A stretch of 64,000 nt of DNA from Moringa oleifera (taxonomy: Eukaryota; Streptophyta; Magnoliopsida; Brassicales; Moringaceae), in contig JAJFZO010000659.1 of assembly GCA_021397835.1 (NCBI GenBank), forward strand, positions 124,001 through 188,000. The letters are read 5' to 3'. The position numbers and the translations under genes are program-made. Positions 1 to 12,100 of the stretch are shown one piece after another (within the stretch, counting starts at the first letter, position 1; the number at the start of each line of letters is the position of its first letter). Below the pieces are notes generated by a model. It searched no databases. It was not told the origin of the DNA and saw nothing but the letters and a program-made list of their open reading frames with translations.

Positions 1-1242
1 GATAGGATCGTAGGAGGATCTCGACCTTTTTAGAAGCCAAGTGTAAAAGCTTAAATGATACCATATAAAAAAAAGAGAAAAAAGATCCTACAGTGAAAAA
101 GCATAGCCTAGCTGCTACTCACAACAGCCACCTCACTTCCGTCGGCCCGTTGGAATGCTTACCGAGAATTCATATCCTAGGGTCTTCCGTGATCACACCA
201 TTGAAGGGTCTTGTCAAGCAAATCAAACAGCGATGGATGCTCCTCAAATCCCGGAATTAAAAGGAGCCATTTCCTCCTTATATCTTGCATGAACATGCCA
301 ATGCCTAAGAGGTGAACGTGATGCTTAGTTTAGGGGAGAAACGCGTCTCAATTATGGATCTTCGTAGACTTTAGTTATCATGTCAATTCAATTATTATTA
401 TTTTTATTTTTTTAACAGATGATGAAATTTCAAGATCATCATTTTATTCATGATTTATAAATTTAGTTTTTTTATCCGATTTATTGAATTTTAATTTGAC
501 TCATTTATTTAAATAATAAATCAAATTATGAGCTTAAAATTTTGAAGCGAGTTGTCCAATGATCCAATACGTTAAGATTAATTATTAAGGCATTATCGAG
601 TTATATTTGAGTTAGCTTATTAGAATTTAAAGTATGCTATTAATCGGATTATATTTAGATCAATTTGTTAGGATCAATAAATGAGTTATATTTTGATCAA
701 GCCATTAAGATTTACAAATGAATCATATTTACGCATTTCCAATTAAATCATTAATAACTTTTATTTTTGTAAGTATAATCAAGTTAGTTTATAATCATTA
801 TTTGTTAGATGAAAGAATGAGTTTGATACATTTTACAATTGAAACACTTATATATTTGAAGGATTTGAATTTGGTGAATAAAAAAATATAAGACAATGTA
901 AGATTGAGAAAAATGATAAAACAGTTTGTAAATATTAACATATATTGAGCTGAATTGAATGATACGAGTTCTCATGAAGTTTGAAAATTGTATAATAGAT
1001 ATAAGTTTATGTAATCTTTTTAATTTAAAATGTACTTATTTAAATAATAAAATTAAAAATATATATAATTAATAAGTGAGTAGGTATCAATCCAGTTAAA
1101 ATATACTTATCTTATAGTGATGCATTAATTTTATAAAACTTTATTCATTTAATAAATATAATGTTTATTATTGTGTGAAATAATTTTTTTATATATCATC
1201 TATTTTAAAACTAAGAAGTAATATAATTTATAAAATGTTAAC

Positions 1243-1280
<38 letters not shown>

Positions 1281-1708
1281 CATAATAAAACTCATCTAAA
1301 TCTTATAGAATATCCTTATTAGGCCTACATAAATATATAATAAATCTTCATAAAGTTTAAATACAACATATTTAAAATTTAAAAATAGCTCACATAAAAC
1401 TCAAATAAAACCCTTTTAAGGCCTAAAAATAACTCATATAAAATCGAATTAAGCCCATTTAAGATCTAAAGATAACCCATATAAAGTTCAATAAATAAAG
1501 TTCGTGGGTACACCATGGACATGTTTTTGTAAAATGAGCAGGCCTAACTCAGCTTATTAATTTATATGACCCATCGAGTAACGGGCCAAGTCAAGCTTGG
1601 GCCACAAATTTATGGGTTAGGCCGGCTCGTTGCTAAGCCTAAATAAAGACCAATATTCACACGGCCAACTCTTTTAAACAAATTAAGGATATGATTACAT
1701 CATCCTTA
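1..1708. other. AT-rich non-genic stretch with a TA microsatellite
   Basis: I see no coding region here. The stretch is strongly AT-rich, with stops in all frames. A (TA)n microsatellite lies at about 1246-1279. At about 1540-1640 there is a more GC-rich patch rich in GGCC/GGGCC words, which resembles repeated non-coding DNA, but I cannot assign it to a family. The first 350 bases are somewhat less AT-rich and could be an edge of something outside the window. Confidence 0.5.
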
Positions 1709-3200
1709 CACTACTACAAATAAACCCTTTAATGATAGTTAAAAAATGATTTTTAATGATAATTATAGAATTGTCATCTTTGTTCGTGTCATTAAAAATA
1801 GGTGATCTTCAATGATAGTTTTGAAATGTCATTAAATATAGTTTAACTTTTAAAAAATAATTATGAATTAAATACATATTTTTTGTATTATAAATTATAC
1901 AAGACCTACATATACATACAATTCTTCATATCAACCATATTTCTTCTACACATCAAGCACATTTTTTGTAACATTAACTACATTTTTTCTACACATCAAT
2001 CACATTTTTTGTACATATTAATCATATATCTTTTATATATTAATCACATCTCTTCTACACATCAATTACATCTCTTCATCTTGCATACATTAACACAATT
2101 CATTCCAATATCTACAGAAAGTTTTTTCTACCAAAATTACAATGCACTATATAAATATTACACACTTCAATAAAACTTATTCAACATATATAATTATAAA
2201 ATTTTCAAATACATCAACACTTATTTTTTCTTTACACCTCAATAAGCAATAATCATATTTTCTTTCTCTCTTCAACATAATTACACCAATGTATACATAA
2301 TTAATTTCAAGAAAAATATAATTTCTATTGAAACCATCATTACTTCTTTCGTGTATAAAAATATTTTAATGTAATATCTAGTCCAAATAATAATAAAATA
2401 CGACATCCAATATAAGGAAAAAAAAAAACTTAATTTCATTACTTTACTTTATATGTACAATATATAAGTTTAAAAATACAGTAACATATTCCATCCTAAA
2501 AGTTGAACTATATAAGATCAACTATGTCCATGTCTAGAAAATCTTATTTATCTTGAATATTGAACTATCTAATATGGCGCTGCATAAATATTGTCCAACC
2601 TCTTTTTTAAATTCATCAAGATCCGATTAAATGTAAGAATCTATGTCCACTAATTACATTTATCAAAAGAAAAAAGTTCGTACAATTAAAATTTCTATTA
2701 AGCATGTCAATTACATAATTACTTACATAAGTAATTAATCACTTAGGAACATACTCTTTTCGCATATGGGACATTATCATCATGTCTATCATCAATTTCT
2801 CTTATATATTTCATAACATAATATCCACGCTTAGTATTTGAAGGTTGATGTAGATACTACATTAAAAATATTTAATTATTATATTTTATAAATTAAATAA
2901 AATAAATATCATGTATAGGTTCCATTTGATTCATTCATGACTTAAAATAATTTGAAGGACCTAACAATAGAAAAAAATAAAAAACTTTAAAAAAAAAATA
3001 CATGCTAACATAATAAAACTATTTTCACTCACATGGACATGAGCTGATCCCATTCTTGCTGAGGATCGTGATTGAGAGGATCAAAAACATTGCATACGAA
3101 AGTATGAGACTCGACAACCACTAACATCCAATGATCCCTACATTATCAAAAATAAATGTCAATAATATTATGAATAAAACTATTGTTAATTTCAAATAAT
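1709..3200 (-). mobile_element. CACTA (En/Spm)-type DNA transposon, terminal fragment
   Basis: The sequence at 1709 opens with CACTACTACAAATAAA, the form of a CACTA-superfamily terminus. It is followed by short subterminal repeats of AATGATAGTT and TGTCATTAAA type (1730-1850), typical of these elements. About 1 kb further in, two minus-strand exons encode the C-terminal part of an Ulp1-like cysteine protease, the accessory domain many plant CACTA elements carry at the 3' end of their coding region. The order (3' end of gene, then terminus) fits. I found no opposite terminus or TNP2 transposase; the element is probably truncated near the copia remnant that follows. Superfamily assignment is an inference from terminus plus domain. 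Confidence 0.55.
2743..3137 (-). pseudogene. Ulp1-like (C48) protease relic of a CACTA element
   Basis: Two minus-strand exons are visible. The upstream one, about 3137-3033, follows an AG acceptor (TGTAG) and ends at a GTGAGT donor. It encodes DHWMLVVVESHTFVCNVFDP, matching the His-Trp segment of Ulp1/C48 proteases (His codon 3131-3133). The downstream one, about 2861-2743, encodes NTKRGYYVMKYIREIDD and ends at a TAA. That matches the segment around the catalytic cysteine, normally E-C-G-Y-Y-V-M, but the cysteine position reads CGT (Arg, 2827-2829). The protease would therefore be inactive. The rest of the domain upstream was not found. Role in living elements (accessory peptidase of unclear function) is family knowledge. 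Confidence 0.6.
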
Positions 3201-3738
3201 ATTAATACTTACTTCAAATTATAAAAAAATTTTACTATTCCTCTATCGCCTGCTTTTTATCATTCTATTGTTAAGGTGATGAGCTTAGACATTTACACTT
3301 ATAAGCATTCCATCTAACAATATCGATGGAACAACAGACACCAAATACTTAGCCAAACCAAGTGCAGCCAAATTTATATAAAGTTTACTAAAAAAACTCA
3401 AGAAGTAAAAAATTATATATTGTTATTTATATTGAAAGAGATGTTATTAATTCAATAGACATAGACTTTATAATTGATGAGTATGATAGTGTAAAACCTC
3501 GTAGAGGAAAAGTAAAATTGTAATTAGTTCTATTTGGAAGGTAGAATTTGTTATGTCTACCTATTTAGGTTTTTTTTTTTTTTTTGGAAAGGAAAGATAT
3601 TCCTCATATTGTGATCATGAAAACATTTTAGCCCATCCTAACAAAAAATTTTGGTTTTGCCCTTGTGTGAAGCCAAAGCAAATAAATAACTCCCAAAGAT
3701 TTAGTCTATTTGACCAATTATTTGGCAACTAACTATCC

Positions 3739-3783
3739 AGCCACTAAGGCACGTCACCAAAACTCTTCGTTGCCTTAGTGGCT
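3739..3783. repeat. 13-bp perfect inverted repeat at copia LTR edge
   Basis: AGCCACTAAGGCA (3739-3751) and its exact complement TGCCTTAGTGGCT (3771-3783) are separated by 19 bp, next to where the left copia LTR homology ends. The right LTR holds only one arm. It could form a stem in RNA or be a trace of a small local inversion or duplication. Confidence 0.6.
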
Positions 3784-6700
3784 ATAAAGGCTTAATTTAT
3801 CTCTTAACATTTCAAATCTGGCTTTTAGTAAAACCTTAGTTAACATATCTGTAATTTGATCCTTGGTTTTAAATGAAGCAGTTTAGTTTTCCCACACTTT
3901 TATTCTTCTCTTAAGTGATACAACTTGATCTTGAAGTGCTTAATTTGACCATGAAATGCAAGATCTTTTGAAATTGCAATTGTAGCTTGGTTATTTACTT
4001 AAATTTGTGTTGCCTCATTTTCTTCCTTATGCAAATCTATAAGTATTTCCTTAATCCAAATTTCTTGATTCATTGTGGTATTTGCTGCTACAGATTCCAC
4101 CTTTGTTGTACTTTGAGCAATCATCTCTTGTTTCTTTGAAAACCATGAAAAAACTTCTGACTTAAAGCTAAATTAAAAACTCATTGTACTCCTCACATCA
4201 TTAATAGAGCTTGCCCAATGACTATTAGAATAACCAAGAAGCTTGAAATTCTAATAGTAAGAATATCTAATGCTACATTTCTTATGCCTTTGATATATCT
4301 CGCAATTCTTTTGGCAACTTAAAAATGCATTTCACAGGCACAATTTATTAACCTTGAAAGCAAGCTTATTACGACATTATGTCTGGTCTGGTGGTTATAA
4401 GATACATCGAGCAATCAATTATGCTTTTATATTGGCTTTCATCAACTTTTTTAGCTCCATCATCTTTACTAAATTTCTCTTGTTGATTCATTGGTGTCAG
4501 TGCTTTTGTAATCTTCCATGTGAAACTTTTTAAGAATTTCTTTTGCATACTTCTTTTGGTTTATAAAAACTCCATTACAATCTTACTTCACTTCCATGTG
4601 TAAAAAATAAGACATCAAGCTGAGGTTTATGATCTCAAATGCTTTAAGCATTTCAGCCTTGAACTTCGCCACCATAATCTCATTATTTTTTATCACAAGT
4701 AAGTCATCAACATAAATAGAAACTAAGAATGAATTACCACTTGATTCTTTAATAGATAAAATAACTTCACTTAGACTTTTAATAAATCCAGACCTCTGAA
4801 GATGCTCATTAATTCTGGTATACTAGGCCTTGGAGCTTGTTTAAGACAATATGAGGCCTTCTTCAAGAAGTAAACCTTTTCCTCTTTTCCTTTAACTTTG
4901 AAACCATCAAGCTACTATAATTCTCTTCTTTAAGATAGCTATTTAGAAAAGCTGATTTTATGTCTAGCTAATACATCTTTCATGCATTTTAGGTTGGTAG
5001 AACAAGCAGCATCCTTATTGTGTCCTAACATGCCACCAAAGCAAAAGTTTCTAAGAAGTCCACTCCAAACACTTAACCATATCCTTTTACCACCAATATG
5101 GCCTTGTGTTTGTTTATAGAACCATAAGCATTGAATTTGGTACTCTAAACCTATTTGATACCAATTACCTTTTTATCTTGTGGTCTGTCCACCAACTGCC
5201 ACATATCATTTTTCTCAATTATTCTAAGCTCCTTTTTCATTACTTCGATTAACTTACTATCCTTTTTAGCTTCTTTAAATTCTTTAAGTTCAGGAATAGC
5301 AACATTACTTTTCTCGTAAATCTCAGATAATGACCTTGTACTTCTTACTGGAACATCATCTATTTCATTATCAAAATATTGAAAAATCTCTAGTGACTGC
5401 TTCTCTTATGACTTCTTTTAACTCCATCATTTATCTTCCTTGGACTTCACATGCCTATTCACCAGAATTTTTTCATTTTATGGTTGAAAATTTCTACAAG
5501 CCTTGGAAAAGTTGTGATATCTAATAAACACTCTTGGTTCCACCTTCTTGTGAAAATTTGTCTCTTTTCACTTGTACTACATAAGAAAAATAGAGACAAC
5601 TAAAAGGTTTGAGATTTTGAAAATCTAGTTTGTAACCAAACCAAGAGCTTTGGTCTATAGTTTCTTGGAAACTCCTTCTCATACAATATACGCCTTTTCA
5701 TTTCTATAATGCTTTAATTTTTTCTCTTAATTACATCATTTGTTGAGGGGTGTAAACTGCTGTAAGTTAATGTTTAATGCCAGCTTGTTCATAGAACTTT
5801 TCGAACATGTCATTTGTATATTCTTTGCCACTATTAGACCTTATCATTTGTCCACAATGCTTTATACTTCCAAAATATATTAGTAACCTCATATTTGGAT
5901 TTAAGAAAATCAATCCAACAATATCGGGTATGATTACCAATGAACGCAATGTAGTACTTATCACTATTCAAAGATGGCATTTTCTAAGGTCCTTGAATAT
6001 TTAGATGTTGTGTGATGCTCTCTATGTTGTTTGAGGGAAAGGCTTTTTAGCTTGCTTGCTATACTGATAGGTTGCACAATCGACTATCTTATCCTTTAGC
6101 AATGACACTCCGTTCACCAAACTATGTTTATGCATATATAAAAGCCTAACATGATGAAAATGCTCAAGCCTTTTGTGGTAATTCAACATTGTTAACAGTG
6201 CTTGAAAATGTTTGTTTTGCTCTTTGTCCATTAGATCTAAGGAAAAACTAGCTGCTTTCATTTTCACCTTGAATGCATCTATCCTTTTTGCATCTTTGAT
6301 CAAGCACTATTTGTCTTTAAGTATAACTTTGAAACCTTTTTCACTCAATTGGCCAAGACTAAGCAAATTTGGGTTGATGTCAGGCACATATAAAACATCA
6401 TTAATATACTTTAAACCAGTTAAACTTTTTATGGCCACGTTTCCTTTTCCCTTAACTGAAAGGAACTTAGCATTTCTAATTTTTACTCTAAAAATAATTA
6501 TTTTATCAAGTTCCCTGGAAAGCCTTTGACCATTAGTCATATGATTTATGCAACTACTATTGATTGGCCAAGAATCACTAGAGTTATTGTTTATGACAAA
6601 GTAAGTTGCAATAAATAATTGATTTTCTTCGTTTTGCTCAATAGAAGCCTCTGCCTTTTTATGTTGTTATGATTTGCAAACCCGTTCCATATGTCTAACC

Positions 6701-7560
6701 GTACCCCACTTTCTGCACTTAACATCAGACCTCCACTAACATTTCCTTTATAGATGATTTTTTTTTTTTTTTTACAGTAGATAAGCCAGGTATGTTTCAT
6801 CCTTCTTGTTGTTGTTTTTTTTTTTCCTCCTCCTAAGTTCTTTGTCTTTGCTTGAAGAGCATCCTTCATTAATTCTTCTTATCTCAGCATTCTCCCTTGT
6901 TTTTGTACTTGTAGTGCATTCACCAATTCTGCGAAGGATACACTTGATAGATCTTATATTCTTTCAATGAAGAGATTTTAGACTTATATTTCTTAAGAAC
7001 ATAGGCAAGAATTTTTTGCATAATTCAATCATCAAAATGGTCCTTACCAAGAAACCTCACCTTGTTTTACAATGTCAAGTAACTTGTTAGAGTACTCTTT
7101 GATAGTTTCTATCTCCTTCATTTTCTGCATTTCAGAATCCCTGATTAAGTTAAGTATTTGCATTTTTTTGTTCTTTCATTACTTAGGTACTCCTTTTTGA
7201 GGTAGTCCCAAATATCTTTTGCCAACTCCAAATACATGATTCTAGTAAATATGGTGCTTGAAATAGCAACAAGTAAGATGGCTTTAGCTTTGGACTTCTT
7301 TGCCTTTTTCCCTCTATGAGACTTTATCTAAGCCACTATGGGATTTGTACGTAATGGGAACACCTCGTAATCTTTTTCTAGAGCTCCCTAAAGGTCTAAG
7401 GCTTTTAAATAGAATGTCATTTTAACAGCCTAGGCATGGTAGTTTTCACCATCGAAAATAGGTGGTGAAATATGGGAGAAACTGGCTTCGGTTTTCATTC
7501 TTGAAGGTGATGTATTTATAGTTTCTTGGATTATTGTGTTTTGGGGTATTGTTTAGTTTT
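3780..7560 (-). pseudogene. copia gag-pol relic (zinc knuckle, protease, integrase, RT, RNase H)
   Basis: Identifiable pieces, from C-terminal to N-terminal in plus coordinates: RNase H tail (about 3800-4140), with WFSKKQEMIAQSTTKVESVA and KTKDQITD-type ends; reverse transcriptase, with the YVDD active-site box at 4703-4714 in VSIYVDDLLVIKN; integrase core at 5767-5964, with RSNSGKEYTNDMFEKFYEQA (the usual S-D-N-G reads S-N-S-G, so a catalytic Asp is lost); gag-pre-integrase at 6022-6303, with HHVRLLYMHKHSLVNG; a protease-side segment at 6307-6540, with LYVPDINPNLLSLGQLSEKG; and a zinc knuckle near 6660-6720, with C-R-K-W-G-T-V-R-H. Many frame breaks separate these. No functional product is expected. 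Confidence 0.8.
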
Positions 7561-7915
7561 CACTTAACTCACAGGTCCTAAAAAAAAAGCTTTAATACCA
7601 ATTTTTTGATACAAAAATAAAGCATAAATTGTAATATATATACATATATATATATATGAAAATATATCAAACAAAGAAAAATGAGAAGAAAGCTTTATTT
7701 TCAGATGCACTTTTTTACTTACATGATTGTCCTTTATATTGTGCTATAACATAACAAAAATTCCTAATATCATGGCATGTAACCTTATTGTATCTGTCAT
7801 ATCTTTTTAATATTAAGATAAAACAAATAAATATCTCCTAAAGACTTGGTATATTTAACCAATTATTTAGCAATTAACAATCCAGGCACTAAGGCACATC
7901 ATCTACAAAATTGTT

Positions 7916-9113
7916 ATCTCTTAAAAGCCACTTGACTTGAACTATAATCAAAAAGAGATTGCTCAACCTGTAAAAAAGAATACCTATGATGTTAAAGTCA
8001 ATATTTGATAATCAAGTGAATATTAAAAATTAAAGAAAGAGATACTTATGCCTTTTATAGGTTTTATGGAAAGATTCTTAGTTAGAACTTGTAGGAAACT
8101 CTTGATTTAAAGGCGTTATATTGGAGATTTTAAGCGGAAATTAGAAGAAGTTATCAGGGGATCTCGAACAATAATTACGGTAAGTTATCTCGAGAAATTT
8201 GGATTGATCTTATATTTATGAGGTTAACTAGTTATGACTATTCTTAGTTGCTTCAAAGCTGAAGTGCTAATGATAGGTCTGTAAGTGAGACTTTAGGTTG
8301 AGCTAACGTGGTGGGCGAGATCCCACGCAGGGTTTGTTAGTTAGCTGATGTTGAGTAACTTGATTGGTTGGATTTGATTCCGATAACGTGTCTTTTTCAA
8401 ATTGATGGTGCACCCATTTTAGGTACAATAAACTTTTTTTCTTAATTTTCAACTCTGTTAATTGATGAAAATGATACTTTAATTTACTCATAACAAGAAA
8501 GTGATGAAAAAAAATAGTAAAATTAGGTAAAAAAAGAGGTGGGTTGTTAAAATCCAAAATTTCCTCATATAGCTAATTCCAGTAATTGTAACTTTGAAGA
8601 AATAAAATCTCAAATTCCAAGCTTATTTTTCCTGATATTTTTCTGCTTTCCTGTGTTAATATTCACAAAATATCAAAAAGAAAAAAAAAAAAACAAAACC
8701 CAAAAGAGGCAAAGGGAAACAGTGGAGGGTGCTTTTCCTACCTGACATTGCTACAGCAAGCTATTTCACATTTGTCTCTTGCATTTTCAAGTCTGCAATC
8801 GGCAGCTCTTGGCTGAGTGCATAAATACTGATAAAATTGGGAGCTTAAGTTTATTAAAAACAAGAGAGGAAAGTGTCACCATATCAATATATCGTCACTT
8901 CTCTTGGAGGACCATAGATTATATTCAACATTTCATTTAAATTGCCATTTCAGTGCACTGACTCCAAATCTCTTGACATTCTAAGCCTTTGGTAAATCAT
9001 ACATTGTGAAACTTTGTGAAGCGCCCCGTTGGCCAGGGAAAATGATATAAAAGCTCTCCATAATTTCAATAGAGGGGAAAAAGGCAGATAGAAGCAAACT
9101 AGGTTAAAGGGGT
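7916..9113. other. Intergenic, probable LTR debris then 3' flank of the GH3 gene
   Basis: No coding region is visible. 7916-8400 contains short direct words and a TATA-like patch (CCTTTTATAGG near 8053) of the kind found in LTRs, but no partner copy is present. 8600-9113 is the downstream region of the GH3 gene; a minus-strand AATAAA (plus TTTATT at 8850-8855) lies about 260 bp after the stop and could be its poly(A) signal. Confidence 0.4.
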
Positions 9114-12100
9114 TTAGTTTTGTTTGGTAGGTTTGGTTGTCAAGCCAAATCCAAATGGAAATAATGGGTCATAATGAGGATCTCCAACATTCATGGGCAG
9201 CTGATCAACTGTCTTGAACCAGGTCCTAGCAAGCTTACCAGTGAACCCATAGTCCCCAAATAGGACATCAGTGACACCTTGGCCTTCAGTACCTGGAAGC
9301 CAAGCAGCTACAAGTGCATCGATATGTGCCAGATAGGGTTGAACCACAACAGGGCGGCCAGATATGATGACAACAACACATTTGACGGAAGCACAGACAT
9401 TCCTGATGGTGCTTGGGCCAGGTTCAGATATAGTCAGATTCGAGCTGTCCCCATACATCTCTGCATATGGAGGTTCACCCACAACAACAAGTGCATAATC
9501 AAATGTGTTGGACTTAACAAAGTTTGCATCTGGGTTCTCGTTATAGATAACTTGGGTGGTGGAATCAACTGTATTCTTCACTGCATTCAGGATCGTCGTA
9601 CCTGATCATGCAAATTTTATTTCATTAGATAAATTGTAATAATGCTGAAAACACCATTTGTTTTTTGACAAGGAAATACATAGAGATCCTCAAATTATGA
9701 CTCCAAAAATACTATTTCATTAGATTTATGTTCCTGTGATATGTCAGAAATGTCTTAACAGTTCCCCATTCTGTAATTGAGCAAGTCATTAATACCTACC
9801 TCTAACAAGTGATAACAAGACTTACCAACTGTGAGATCATTGCCACTAAGACCTTGCCATGTAATTGTCCAACCCCCACATTGATAACCCAAGTTGTCAG
9901 CATGGCTTCCTGCAACTAATATTTTTGTTGCTTTCTTGGGAAGGGGAAGCAGTGGCTTATCAGCTGATTGACCATTCTTAAGCAAGACAAGTGATTTCCT
10001 CACTGCTTCCCGTGCTAGATCTCTATGTTCCTGTTAAAGCCATATTATTTTATCAATAAAGGCACATTTTCATACTTTATGAAGATAGAAGAAGGGGTTC
10101 AAGTCCTTTTAAGAGTATGGGCAACAGACCTGACTCCCAAGTTGGTTGACCAAACTCTGATCAGCCAAAGGGCTCTCAAATAGTCCCATGACAAATTTAA
10201 CCCTCAAGATCCTCTTCACAGCGTCATCAATTCTGCTTAATGGAATGATATTTTTCTTAACCTGAGAGGTTAGTTCATCAATGAACTCTGTGAAGTTATA
10301 GGGAACCATAATCTGCAAAACAAACACAAAGACATCAAAAAAAAAAAAAAAAATGTTATGTGTGTGTATATATGTATGTATGTATGTACAGAGAAAGACA
10401 GACAAACATTTGATATGTTGTTAGTGGAGGAACATCAAATGACATATCATCTTTCAAACTTCATGCCAAATTATAGTAAACTGATAAATAACATTTCAAA
10501 ATATGCTGCATCATGATTTGACTGACCATATCAATTCCAGCACTGACTCCAGCTTGAACGGAATATGAGTAATTAGCATGAGGAGGAGAAGTAATCCTAT
10601 CAAGACCCTGCCAATCTGATATCACAAAACCCTGTGAAACACAAAAAAAAAAAGGCTCATTAAGGCTAGGACCTCAACTGTTGTGTTGCAGAGGACAAAC
10701 TTAAGAAACACACTAGATCAATCAAATTATTTTGGTTACCCTGAACTTCATCTTTCCTTTGAGAAAATTAGTTACAAGATCGTGATTGGCATGCATCTTC
10801 TTTCCGTTCCAGCTTGAGTAAGACACCATTACTGTTGCAACACCCTTGCTGATGGAATTAAAATATGCAGGCATGTGAATGCCGAATAATCCATTTGAGT
10901 TAATCACAGTGTTATTCTCATCAATGCCCTTCATAGTGCCACCATCTCCTACAAAGTGCTTGGCACAGGCTGCAACCTTTTTGCTGACAGAAGGAAACAG
11001 GTGTTAAGGGAAAGAAATTTTTTCAGTTTTCTAATTTAACATGTGTTAACAAAATATTATTAATAATTGAATAAGGAATTTCTAGACTAAAGTCAGCAGA
11101 TGTTTTTTCGGACCAAGAAAACATTTTCCAAAGCATAGTTTTCACCAGTTGTCTGTCCACTAAAAGAATCAGACATGCAGATCATAGTACAAATATGCTT
11201 GCAAAGTAACTCAAGAATTAGTTTTAGCTGTTTAATCTGATGACTGGGTATACACAGCAAACTGAAATGAACTGTCATGAAACAGATTAAGGTAAGTCAA
11301 CCCAATCCTATAGACTGTCTTACATGTCATGATCACTTCTAAAGGCTTAACAATGTCTAATAAAAACTAACTATTCAACCACGGATTTGGGGCCAATAGT
11401 CACCTCATGGCTTACTCTATAGGTACACCAGGGCTTGATGCACAGGTTGCTCCAATAATGGCAGAATGTAAAAAAGGAAAAATAGGAAGCAAAAAGTGTA
11501 TTCAGGCTATTCAGTTAAAACTATAATATGATATGTTTTAATACTATTAAAAAGGCCAATCCTGTGCTAAGTTTCTTGCATTGTATGCAAACAAATGGCT
11601 GAAGATCATGTGCAGTTTTTTGTTAAAATTTTAGTCATATTGTATAGTAGATAAACATCATCTTGATGGCTAGATTTAGCATATAGGATCTATTCAAGAA
11701 GACCCATCACATGATACATACCATACAAATTTGTATTGGTCATTCATTCTACATAACTTTTTCTCCCGTCAGACAAGTGAGAGCGATAACTCAATCATCA
11801 TCTTATGAGGGTGGTGATAAAGACACCAGCGATTATTAGAAATTATTTTTTTTTCCCTGATTAAATTTGATAGGATGAAAGGGATGCAAAACCTAGGACC
11901 TCAAACAAAAACTACCTATTGACCCAAATCATAGTAAACTAAATAAATAGATAATCTATTTTAAGGACCCCAAGACCCAGCAAGAAGACATGCATATGAG
12001 GGCGACATCCAAAGCTTCCAAAAGAAGTTACTGATTAACATCAGTGGAGCAGGTAAGTAAAATATCAAGAGAATCTTGACATTGTCAAAAACTCTTGATG

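Larger units (their letters stand above)
3640..7915 (-). mobile_element. Degenerate Ty1/copia LTR retrotransposon
   Basis: Reading on the minus strand, the order is 5' LTR (right), primer-binding site, gag, protease, integrase, reverse transcriptase, RNase H, 3' LTR (left), which is the copia order. The primer-binding site is the complement of GCTTTAATACCA at 7589-7600, just inside the LTR edge that begins TGATACAAA at 7607. The two LTRs align clearly only over about 95 bp (about 3660-3755 and 7795-7895), at roughly three-quarters identity, so the insertion is old. Frameshifts and stops break the polyprotein throughout. Outer LTR borders and target duplication could not be fixed. Confidence 0.8.

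Noticed and set aside
1883..2173. 96-codon plus-strand open frame rich in Ile, His, Tyr and Phe
   Set aside because: Simple-sequence product of repeated CACATCAATCACAT-type DNA inside the CACTA fragment; no recognisable protein.
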